NCBI RefSeq assembly: GCF_022012415.1
Contig: NZ_JAKLTR010000019.1
Location: 61,261 to 125,260 of the forward strand
From: Terrimonas ginsenosidimutans
GTDB taxonomy: Bacteria; Bacteroidota; Bacteroidia; Chitinophagales; Chitinophagaceae
Direction of reading: 5' to 3'
DNA length: 64,000 bases
Under the pieces are notes generated by a model that was not told where the DNA came from, searched no databases, and was given only the letters and a program-made list of their open reading frames with translations. Every line of letters begins with the position of its first letter. Within the stretch, counting starts at the first letter, position 1. A program made the position numbers and the translations under genes. Shown piece after piece: positions 51,015 through 59,003 of this stretch.

Positions 51015-51304
51015 CCCGTTGGCAAAATATTAACAAATTGTCACGTAACCTGTTGAACGGAGGACAGGCTGGTAGGGCATTTCGCTGCATAAGCTTTTAC
51101 GGGTATAGCACGATTGTAACCTTTTCTGACACGATATAACGGTCTGTTCCAAGTGCCGGTGAAGACAATAAATGCCCTGAAAGGCACGAAACTATAAGTT
51201 AAGTTTCAAAAGCCCCGACCTACCCATCAAACGCAGGCTACCGGCGGCCACTGGAAATGAGGGCGATATTAAAAGAAAGGGTTATCTATGCAAGTTAAAT
51301 CAAC

Positions 51305-51335
51305 TTTCACCGCCTTTCGTTGTTTATTACCTTTG
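51305..51335 (+). promoter_or_regulatory. Promoter of ribBA, TTTC-N19-TACCTTTG
   Basis: TTTC (51305-51308), 19 nt spacer, TACCTTTG (51328-51335); ATG 14 nt downstream. It rules out the earlier in-frame ATG at 51320, which lies inside the spacer. Confidence 0.75.
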
Positions 51336-51349
51336 CAAAAATTCTGATT

Positions 51350-52561
51350 ATGTTTGATTCGATAGAGGAGGCTATAAAAGATATACGTGACGGTAAGATG
51401 ATCATAGTTGTTGATGATGAAGATCGTGAGAATGAAGGCGATTTTATTGCAGCAGCCGGAGCAATTACCCCTGAAATAGTGAACTTCATGAGCAAGAACG
51501 GCCGCGGACTCATCTGTGTTCCCCTGCCGGAAGACCGCTGCGATGAACTCGGCCTGGAGCTGATGGTATCTAATAATACCGCACTTCATGAAACGGCATT
51601 CACTGTTTCGGTCGACCTGCTGGGGCATGGCTGCACTACCGGCATTTCCGCACACGATCGTGCTAAAACAATTCTTGCGTTGAATGATCCGGCGGTTGAT
51701 CCCAAAGACCTGGGCCGGCCCGGTCATATTTTCCCGCTCCGGGCAAAAAAAGGTGGTGTACTCAGACGCGCTGGGCATACAGAAGCAGCGGTTGACCTTG
51801 CCCGCCTGGCTGGATTCCCGGCTCCCTATGGCGGCGTGCTGGTAGAGATCATGAACGATGACGGTTCCATGGCCCGCCTGCCCGAACTCCTTGAAGTAGC
51901 GCAGAAATTCGGATTCCGGATCATTTCTATTAAAGATCTGATCGAATACCGAGTAAAACGTGATTCGCTCATCGAAGAGATCGTTCGCGTAAACATGCCG
52001 ACCAAATACGGCGATTTCAAACTGGTGGCGTTCCGCGAAAAGAATTCCAGCAATGAACACCTGGCCCTCATCAAAGGAGAATGGGAAAAGGACGAACCTG
52101 TTCTTACCCGCGTTCACTCCTCCTGCTTTACCGGGGATATCCTCGGATCGCTTCGTTGCGATTGTGGTGAACAGCTTCACAAAGCCATGGAAATGGTACA
52201 AAATGAAGGAAAAGGTGTCATACTGTACATGAACCAGGAAGGCCGCGGCATCGGCCTGCTCAACAAACTGAAGGCTTACCGTCTGCAGGAAGAAGGGATG
52301 GACACGGTGGAAGCAAACCTTCACCTGGGCTTCCAGATGGATCAGCGCGATTATGGCGTAGGAGCTCAGATACTTCGCTCACTCGGGATCTCCAAACTCA
52401 AACTCATGAGCAATAATCCCCGCAAAAGAGTTGGCCTGATCGGATACGGACTGGAAGTTGTTGAAGCAATTCCTATCCGCATTGAACCCAACCCGCATAA
52501 TGAAAAGTATTTACAGACGAAAAGAGATAAGCTGGGACATGAGTTGAATCAGCTGGGGTAG
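51350..52561 (+). CDS. ribBA: Bifunctional DHBP synthase / GTP cyclohydrolase II
   Basis: 403 residues. The N-terminal half (RibB) makes 3,4-dihydroxy-2-butanone-4-P from ribulose-5-[12 protein letters not shown] (residues 22-32), HDRAKTI and [12 protein letters not shown]. The C-terminal half (RibA) opens [23 protein letters not shown] with zinc ligands Cys259, Cys270 and Cys272, [18 protein letters not shown], and the arginine of [10 protein letters not shown]. Both feed riboflavin synthesis. Monocistronic, with a consensus promoter and a 41-bp terminator hairpin. Confidence 0.97.
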   Translation: MFDSIEEAIKDIRDGKMIIVVDDEDRENEGDFIAAAGAITPEIVNFMSKNGRGLICVPLPEDRCDELGLELMVSNNTALHETAFTVSVDLLGHGCTTGISAHDRAKTILALNDPAVDPKDLGRPGHIFPLRAKKGGVLRRAGHTEAAVDLARLAGFPAPYGGVLVEIMNDDGSMARLPELLEVAQKFGFRIISIKDLIEYRVKRDSLIEEIVRVNMPTKYGDFKLVAFREKNSSNEHLALIKGEWEKDEPVLTRVHSSCFTGDILGSLRCDCGEQLHKAMEMVQNEGKGVILYMNQEGRGIGLLNKLKAYRLQEEGMDTVEANLHLGFQMDQRDYGVGAQILRSLGISKLKLMSNNPRKRVGLIGYGLEVVEAIPIRIEPNPHNEKYLQTKRDKLGHELNQLG

Positions 52562-52667
52562 TAAAGTAAAAAGTCAAAATTAAAAAGTAAAAAATAGCTC
52601 GGGAGGTAAGGATGGATTCCTTCTATCCGAGCTATTTTTTACTTTTTAATTTTGACTTTTTACTTTA
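52562..52667. terminator. Perfect 41-bp hairpin between ribBA and tamB, AAAAGTAAAA family
   Basis: Arms 52562-52602 and 52627-52667 are perfect reverse complements over 41 nt, apex AATAGCTCGG. A-rich left and T-rich right arms end transcription of both convergent genes. The right arm encodes the last residues KVKSQN and the stop of tamB. Confidence 0.95.
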
Positions 52668-55600
52668 TTCGTCGAGTCGGGCAATATCGCCGGCGCCTGC
52701 GGCAAACTATCCTTTTCATTCTTCTTCCTCTTTTTCCCCTTAGCCCCGAAGAAATCTCCCAGCGTATCAAATTCCTTCCTGTAAGCGATGTTCGCACCGG
52801 AACGTTTTGTTCTGGCAGCACCTGTACTGCTCGTAGTGAGATAGTCAAGGTTCTGACGATAGAAGAAGCTGGCCCTGATCGTTCCACTTTGGTTGATCAG
52901 CCATTCCGCAGTTACATCCGGAAGGAACTGCACGTTTTGCTGGATAGTGGCCTGTAATGGAACATCCAGGTTACTGCCCAGTGTTACGATAAAGCGATCG
53001 TTGAAGAGTGAGATCGGTACGTTCACATTGAAAGTACTCTGGTTGATGTTAAAATTGTTGCTGCTTTGCTGATCCAGCAGGTTACGGTTGTAAACAGATC
53101 CACTGAAGTTTATGCTCACATTATCCGTCTTCAGGATCTTCGATAACTCACTGTTCAGTTTTTTGTTGATCTCGTTAAAGAATAATCCTGACAAACTCGA
53201 GATGGTGCTGTATGTAAGCTCATTGATCGCGGAGCCGAGACCATTTGGATTTACAGTATTTTCCGGCGGCGCAAAACTGTTGAATACGATCAGGTAGGTT
53301 ACCTGTCTGTTGATCTCATTCTCATTCTTCTCCATTTGCTGGATATTGGACTGAACTGAGAAATCCTGGCTGACCCTGCTATTTGCCGGGAATTCAAGAT
53401 GGAATTTGAAATCGGGCTTGAACAGATCTCCGGAGAGATTTGCCACCACATGCACATCTTCACGTACTCTTGAATAGGCCGGATCAAAACTCAGCGCACT
53501 TGCAAGTGGTGCAAAGCTTACCTGCGTGGCGGTGTACATCGCCTCGAACCTGATCTTTGCATCATACGGGTCCCCGCTCCAGGAGATGTTATTCACGGAT
53601 CCCGGTTTGATCACGAACGGTTTTCTGAAGAATGACTGGAAGGTGAAAAGATAGCTGCCTTCCTGTATATCGAAGCTGCCGCGCATGCTCAGCTTTTCAG
53701 TAGTGCCTGAATGTATGTTGAGTGTGCCGTTTCCACGTCCTTCGATCTTATCACCTGTGAGATCGTCCAGTATCACTTTCACTGTTACGGCAGGGTTGGC
53801 TGTAACGTCTACATCGTAAGTGACATTGGCGGCACCGGCGGACAGGCTGCTGTCACTCATCTCGCGACCGTATTTTCTTTCCACCAGAAAATCGGCAATA
53901 CCTGATTCGCGCAATTTGGACGATGGAATAGTCACTACGCTGCTGTCCGTCGTGGATGCGATCGCATCTATCTTCATGAAGATGTCTGACTGCGGTCCGG
54001 AAAGCGAGAAGGATCCTGTTCCTTTTACGCGTCCATAGAACTGCTGGTTATCGTTTACGTTTGTATTTAGTACCAGCACCGGTTTATTATTCTCCGCCCC
54101 GGTTGTATTGGGTTTACGCGTTGATACGGCGAGGTCAAAGAACATATCGCGGAATGCATTGTGCTGTATGCCCCCGGTAAGATAGATCGGGTTGCCGGTG
54201 GCCGTATCTTTCAGAATGATGCCGTCCAGCGGGATCTCATTCGACCGTAATTCAAGATCAGTATCCTGGATCTTATAGAAACACTGTGTGAAGATCACTT
54301 TCATCCCCGCATCCTGCAGTCTCCCTTTGCCGGTAACGTTAATCTTACTCAGTTCACCACGAAGATCGAAATCACCCGTAACGAAACCGGAGATATCCGT
54401 GAATAGAGTTCCCAGGAATCGTTCCAGTACGCTTAATTGAAAGTGATTTGCTTTGAGCGCGATCAGGTTTTTTTGCTGTTCTTCCGGTGAGCCAAGGAAA
54501 AGACCAAGGTCAAATGCCAGATCGCCATCGGGATTGACGGTTTTACCGTTTATTTTAAGGTTTTTTGTTCTGTTCTCGTAAGACAGAGATGCGGTGATAT
54601 TACCAATGGAATCGTCATCCATGCGGGCGCTCTCTACCACGATGTCTTTCGAAGAAACATAGAGATTGTTGAAGGGATCTTCCACCATCAGGTTGCCGGA
54701 AACCAGTCCTTCGATCCTGTTCCGCGGTGCAAAAAATGGCGCAAAGTCGCCCACATTGATCTTCTTCAGTTCCACGATCAGGTCGTTCCAGTCCCCGGTC
54801 TCCGAAGGTTTCGTTCGCATCCTTACTTCCTGGTTGCCTTCCTGCAGCACCAATTGTCCTTTGGCGGGGATATTATTCCTGAATTCCAGCTCTCCGTTTT
54901 CCTCGATCGTCCAGGTCTTACTGTTCACCACAAACGAAGAAGGCTGCATTTCGATCTTTACGCCGTTGTCAAAGGTCAGTACGCGGGCATTCAGGTTGGC
55001 CCTGTTGATCGCCTGGTTGGCGCCGGTATAAAGTTTTACCAGTGATGTGTCATTCCGCGCCTCGATCCGGAAGATCGCAAGCGGAACGTTCAGGCTGTCG
55101 CTGATATTGATATTGGTTACAGAGCCAAACAGGGAGAGACTGTCTTCTGTTCCTTTGGCCGTTAACCTGAAATCATCAAAATTGTATTTCTGGTATTTGA
55201 ACTGCGGGATCTCCACGTTCAGGTTAAGCTCATTGTCCCGTGTTCTCAGGTTACCATAAATATGCGCATTATCAAAGCCGGAAAAACTGGTATCGATCAG
55301 TTTGACATACTGGCCAACATATTTGGTGGTGATATCGAACGTAAGCGAATCATTTTCCGGAAGTCTGTTTGGCGGCTGAATATAGGAGGGGTAATACCTG
55401 TTCAGGAATAATTTGAATGCATCCGGTAGTTCACGGATATTAAAGTTGCCGGTGACCTTCGCTTCAAACTCGTTGGATTGAGCCTTCAGTGTTTTTACAC
55501 CATTGAAGAATTCAGATGATACGATCAGCGAATCAAAGGGGAGCGGATCGCCGTCTTTCGATAAAGATGCTTCCGTAATGTTGGCATATCCTAAAAAGTT

Positions 55601-57526
55601 ATCGATGCTGTTGCCGGTAAAATTGAGGTTGAACTTACCCGCAAAAGCAAGATCGTCATTGGTGAGATTAAGATTTTTAAGATTTGCTTTTTTTACTTCG
55701 GCGAGGAAGTTGAACCTGGGCACCGTTGTATCGCCAAAGTCGATAACCCCGTTCAGTGTAAGCTGTGCTTCCGGATCATCTATCGAGGCATTCCCTTCGA
55801 AACGTTTTTTATCAAGCGTTCCCTTCAGTACGATGTTATTGTACCGGTATCCGTTATAATCAGCGAAGCGGATCTTTCCGTCGAGATCGGTCCGCAATGT
55901 TTTTACATTGAAGCCGCGTCCACGAACCGAACCGTTGAGGGCAACAACCCCGATCTTGCTATCATTCAGAAACTCGCCCAGTTTGAAATAATCGGAAGCA
56001 ATGGTGCCGGAATATACCGGTTGCTGATCAGCGGGAAGTTTCATGTTGAGGTCACTCGTGATCGTACCGAGGTTGGTCTGTATAGTACCAAATGTTACGA
56101 AGTCGCGTATAAATCCTGTAAAGTTCCCGTTGAAGCGAACATACCCGAGTTTTTTGAGATCGGGTTGAGTGATGCTGCGGATAGCGGGAACGAATGCGAT
56201 CGCATCCCCGTAAGTAGTGCGGAATTCGTTTGCCTTGAAATCTATAAAGGTTTGATTGATGTCGGGAAGACCGGTCATGCTGATGTCTCCGTTCAGTAAA
56301 GTATTATTGCCAGCCTGTATGACGAGATTGCTGCCGAACAGATCATCTACAGCGCCGCGGATCACACCATTGAGTGTGATGTTCTTCTTCCATGTTTTCA
56401 TCTCCGGTGCAAAGAAGGCAATATCATCGCTGTCCAGCTGTGTATCATCAAAATTTCCTTGCATTCTTACTGCATGGAGAAAGTCGTTCATGTCTCCGAA
56501 TTCGGAGAAGTGCATGCTGAAATGATCTTTGATGATACTGTTGTTCGTTTTAAGACTAAGCCTGTTAAAACTCATTTCCTGCGGTGTGAGTTTCACATCC
56601 GCCACCATGGATTTTACTTCCAGGCCGCTTCGTTCCCTTGTTTGCAGGTTGAGCAGGGCTGTAACCGTATCTTTTTCCCAGCGAAGACCGCTAAAACTGG
56701 TGTTGATCTTTGCGAACTCGATATTCTTTCCGTCGAACACGCCGGCGATCTGCGGCCCGGCAGAAGCCGCACTGCTTTTGAACGTTCCATTCTGAATTTC
56801 CAGCTTTTCAGCTTCCACGATCCATCCGGCACTATTCCATTTCAGCAGTGAATCTGTTGATACGGGGATCACCGGCTCTTCATCGGTCACTAAATCTGCC
56901 GGTTTGCGGCGTTGATAATTATAGAGTGCGAAATATGGGTCTACAATGCTGAGCGAACCGAGTTTGATGGTTTTCCTCCCGAGATCAATATTTTCCGCAT
57001 TCAGCGAAAAAGAAGAGAGGCGCACGGTCATATCCTGGCCCAGCCATCCATCTTTCTTTACAAAAGAAATATTCTTAAGATCAACTTCCTTGAGGTTGAG
57101 TTGTGTGGCATCTTCTGACTTACCGGAGGAGGGGGAGGTGAAGTAATCGACCAGGAACTGGTGGTTCCACACTGAATCGGAACGTTGCAGTTGGATCACG
57201 GCATCCGACAGGCCGATATATTTCAGTTCGATATTCTTTTTAAAGAAGAACCAGTCCGTAATACGGACCCGCACTTCACCTGCGTAAAGCAGCGTATCCT
57301 GTTTCAGGTCTTCCACCAGTACACCTTCGAGATGCATATTGTTGAACAGGGAGAAATCAACTTTCCTGATCTCGATCTTTGTGTGCAGGTCTTTCGAGAG
57401 GCGTTTAGTGACAACCCTGGTGATCCAGTTTTGCCCGAAAGGCGTCTGAATAAAGATCCACACTGCGATGATCAGCAGCAGGAGAGACAAAAAGATCCAG
57501 CCTATTATTTTTTTGAGCTTCTTCAG
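52646..57526 (-). CDS. tamB: TamB-like translocation and assembly protein (DUF490)
   Basis: About 1626 residues. One N-terminal membrane helix (IIGWIFLSLLLLIIAVWIF) is followed by QTPFGQNWITRVVTKRLSKD, a long repetitive beta-strand body of AsmA/TamB type, and the DUF490 C-terminus (GSFDIQEGSYLFTFQSFFRK, FVIKPGSVNNISWSGDPYDA, LNSELSKILKTDNVSINF). TamB spans the periplasm and serves outer-membrane protein assembly or lipid transport. No ATG exists at the 5' end: in frame, the only candidates after the promoter are CTG at 57526 (giving MKKLKKIIGW) and TTG at 57490 (cutting into the helix). I choose CTG with low confidence in the exact start. The usual TamA-like partner is not adjacent. Confidence 0.85.
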   Translation of the reverse strand: MKKLKKIIGWIFLSLLLLIIAVWIFIQTPFGQNWITRVVTKRLSKDLHTKIEIRKVDFSLFNNMHLEGVLVEDLKQDTLLYAGEVRVRITDWFFFKKNIELKYIGLSDAVIQLQRSDSVWNHQFLVDYFTSPSSGKSEDATQLNLKEVDLKNISFVKKDGWLGQDMTVRLSSFSLNAENIDLGRKTIKLGSLSIVDPYFALYNYQRRKPADLVTDEEPVIPVSTDSLLKWNSAGWIVEAEKLEIQNGTFKSSAASAGPQIAGVFDGKNIEFAKINTSFSGLRWEKDTVTALLNLQTRERSGLEVKSMVADVKLTPQEMSFNRLSLKTNNSIIKDHFSMHFSEFGDMNDFLHAVRMQGNFDDTQLDSDDIAFFAPEMKTWKKNITLNGVIRGAVDDLFGSNLVIQAGNNTLLNGDISMTGLPDINQTFIDFKANEFRTTYGDAIAFVPAIRSITQPDLKKLGYVRFNGNFTGFIRDFVTFGTIQTNLGTITSDLNMKLPADQQPVYSGTIASDYFKLGEFLNDSKIGVVALNGSVRGRGFNVKTLRTDLDGKIRFADYNGYRYNNIVLKGTLDKKRFEGNASIDDPEAQLTLNGVIDFGDTTVPRFNFLAEVKKANLKNLNLTNDDLAFAGKFNLNFTGNSIDNFLGYANITEASLSKDGDPLPFDSLIVSSEFFNGVKTLKAQSNEFEAKVTGNFNIRELPDAFKLFLNRYYPSYIQPPNRLPENDSLTFDITTKYVGQYVKLIDTSFSGFDNAHIYGNLRTRDNELNLNVEIPQFKYQKYNFDDFRLTAKGTEDSLSLFGSVTNINISDSLNVPLAIFRIEARNDTSLVKLYTGANQAINRANLNARVLTFDNGVKIEMQPSSFVVNSKTWTIEENGELEFRNNIPAKGQLVLQEGNQEVRMRTKPSETGDWNDLIVELKKINVGDFAPFFAPRNRIEGLVSGNLMVEDPFNNLYVSSKDIVVESARMDDDSIGNITASLSYENRTKNLKINGKTVNPDGDLAFDLGLFLGSPEEQQKNLIALKANHFQLSVLERFLGTLFTDISGFVTGDFDLRGELSKINVTGKGRLQDAGMKVIFTQCFYKIQDTDLELRSNEIPLDGIILKDTATGNPIYLTGGIQHNAFRDMFFDLAVSTRKPNTTGAENNKPVLVLNTNVNDNQQFYGRVKGTGSFSLSGPQSDIFMKIDAIASTTDSSVVTIPSSKLRESGIADFLVERKYGREMSDSSLSAGAANVTYDVDVTANPAVTVKVILDDLTGDKIEGRGNGTLNIHSGTTEKLSMRGSFDIQEGSYLFTFQSFFRKPFVIKPGSVNNISWSGDPYDAKIRFEAMYTATQVSFAPLASALSFDPAYSRVREDVHVVANLSGDLFKPDFKFHLEFPANSRVSQDFSVQSNIQQMEKNENEINRQVTYLIVFNSFAPPENTVNPNGLGSAINELTYSTISSLSGLFFNEINKKLNSELSKILKTDNVSINFSGSVYNRNLLDQQSSNNFNINQSTFNVNVPISLFNDRFIVTLGSNLDVPLQATIQQNVQFLPDVTAEWLINQSGTIRASFFYRQNLDYLTTSSTGAARTKRSGANIAYRKEFDTLGDFFGAKGKKRKKNEKDSLPQAPAILPDSTNKVKSQN

Positions 57527-57547
57527 GACGTAATTCCGTTAAAGGTG

Positions 57548-57578
57548 CAAAAATAGTCAATCGCCGTGTAGGGGCAAA
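57548..57578 (-). promoter_or_regulatory. Consensus promoter of tamB, TTTG-N19-TATTTTTG
   Basis: On the minus strand TTTG (57575-57578), exactly 19 nt, then TATTTTTG (57548-57555): the best match to the Bacteroidota consensus in the window. Confidence 0.85.
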
Positions 57579-57599
57579 TTTGGAACCGAAATCCTTCTT

Positions 57600-57712
57600 C
57601 GTTGTCCGTTATCCGTTCACCGTTGACCGGTTAAACCTGATATGGTTTAATCGGCAGCTTGAAATATAAATTGAATGTTTTTCGGACAACGGACAACGGT
57701 GAGCGGGCAACG
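57600..57712. repeat. Reiterated-word palindrome, GGACAACGG family
   Basis: Left CGTTGTCCGTTATCCGTTCACC mirrored in part by GGACAACGGACAACGGTGAG on the right, with an inner TTAAACC/GGTTTAA stem. It lies between the divergent tamB and isoaspartyl peptidase genes. Confidence 0.85.
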
Positions 57713-57749
57713 ATTGGCGATACTTCGTAAATTGCTCCAAAAACTGTAC

Positions 57750-58799
57750 ATGAAAAAGTTCCTGCTTGTTTTTTCACTTTTCTTTTTAGAAATCCTCGTG
57801 GTGCAGACGGCGGTTGCCCAGAAAGGCAAATATGTGTTGGTCATTCATGGAGGTGCGGGTACGATCCTGAAGAGCCAGATGACGCCGGAGAAGGAGAAAG
57901 CGTATAACGAGGGCTTGAATGCTGCACTGGCAAAGGGCCAGGCGGTTCTGGAGAAGGGAGGAACGGCGCTTGACGCGGTAGAAGCAACAGTGCGTGTACT
58001 GGAAGATAATCCATTGTTCAATTCGGGGAAAGGCGCCGTATTTACGAATGAAGGGAAAAATGAGCTTGATGCGGCAATAATGGATGGAAAAACCCTGGGT
58101 GCAGGCTCGGTGGCTGGTGTGACAACGATCAGGAACCCGATCACAGCCGCAAGGGCAGTGATGGAAAAAAGCCCGCATGTGATGATGGCCGGTACAGGCG
58201 CGGAAAAGTTTGCAGCGCAGCAGGGACTTGAGATCGTAGACCCATCCTATTTTTTTACCGAGGAACGCTGGAAAGGTCTGCAAAGAGCCAGGCAGCTTGA
58301 TTCGCTTGAGCAGATAAAAAAAACGGATTCTTTGTCGAAAAAGCATGCGGCATTGCTCAAACAACCGGAAAATCGTGATTACAAGTACGGCACAGTAGGA
58401 GCTGTGGCATTGGATAAACAGGGAAACCTGGCTGCGGCTACGAGTACCGGCGGCATGACCAATAAAAAGTATGGCCGGATAGGAGATGCGCCGATCATAG
58501 GCGCAGGAACTTATGCCAATAATAAAACAGTTGCTATCAGCGGAACCGGCTGGGGCGAATATTTTATCCGCCTCGTCATGGCGAAAACGATCAGTGATAT
58601 GATGGAATATGGAAAGCTTGGCCTCAAACAGGCCAGCGATGAGATGGTGATGAAACAGTTGCCCGCACTTGGAGGCGACGGCGGACTGATCGCGGTAGAC
58701 AAGAATGGAAATGTAGCCATGCCTTTCTGCACGGAGGGTATGTACAGGGGATATGTGAAAGAAGGAGGGGAGAAAGTGGTGAAGATCTATAAGGAATAA
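57750..58799 (+). CDS. Isoaspartyl peptidase / plant-type L-asparaginase
   Basis: 349 residues from the ATG at 57750. Signal peptide ends QTAVAQ. An Ntn hydrolase that self-cleaves before Thr215 (YGTVGAVALDKQGNLAAATS), with VLVIHGGAGTI at the start, LEDNPLFNSGKGAVFT, ELDAAIMDG, VAGVTTIRNPITAARAVME, and later STGGMTNKKYGRIGDAPIIGAGTYA for substrate binding. It removes N-terminal beta-aspartyl residues and hydrolyses asparagine; the signal peptide puts it in the periplasm. Monocistronic with a repeat-type terminator. Confidence 0.94.
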   Translation: MKKFLLVFSLFFLEILVVQTAVAQKGKYVLVIHGGAGTILKSQMTPEKEKAYNEGLNAALAKGQAVLEKGGTALDAVEATVRVLEDNPLFNSGKGAVFTNEGKNELDAAIMDGKTLGAGSVAGVTTIRNPITAARAVMEKSPHVMMAGTGAEKFAAQQGLEIVDPSYFFTEERWKGLQRARQLDSLEQIKKTDSLSKKHAALLKQPENRDYKYGTVGAVALDKQGNLAAATSTGGMTNKKYGRIGDAPIIGAGTYANNKTVAISGTGWGEYFIRLVMAKTISDMMEYGKLGLKQASDEMVMKQLPALGGDGGLIAVDKNGNVAMPFCTEGMYRGYVKEGGEKVVKIYKE

Positions 58800-58817
58800 T
58801 GGAGCTGGCTTATTATT

Positions 58818-58948
58818 GTCTGGCGTAGGAACAACGCAATGGACGCGAAGGATCGCCAGGAGCGCAGAGGATTTCCCGGATATCAGTGGTTGATTTCTTT
58901 ACGTCTGTTGCGGTCCCTGGAGTCCATTGCGTTGCTCCTGCGCCAGAC
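58818..58948 (+). terminator. Long-arm element after the asparaginase gene, ACGCAATGGAC words
   Basis: Arms 58818-58844 and 58922-58948 pair over 27 nt with two G-U positions and are followed by GATTTTT. The 77-nt interior contains GGACGCGAAGGATCGCC and AGCGCAGAGGATT, resembling the GCAAAGGAC family at 454-3665. Confidence 0.8.
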
Positions 58949-59003
58949 GATTTTTAGGCCACACCCATCCAGAAATCTTTATCTTAACGATTAAAATAGT
59001 TGC

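Larger units (their letters stand above)
50960..51349. other. Divergent control region between Oar-like receptor and ribBA
   Basis: Holds the 22-bp palindrome near the receptor start, the ribBA promoter at the right, and about 250 nt in between without recognised features. I looked for an FMN riboswitch before ribBA (AGGGnnA...GGGG motifs and long leader); the promoter lies only 15 nt from the ATG, so there is no room for one. Confidence 0.6.

Noticed and set aside
51100..51349. FMN riboswitch ahead of ribBA
   Set aside because: The promoter is 15 nt from the ATG, leaving no leader, and no conserved RFN-element segments were found.
51269..52324. 351-codon open frame antisense to ribBA
   Set aside because: Wholly opposite a well conserved gene; no recognisable domain.
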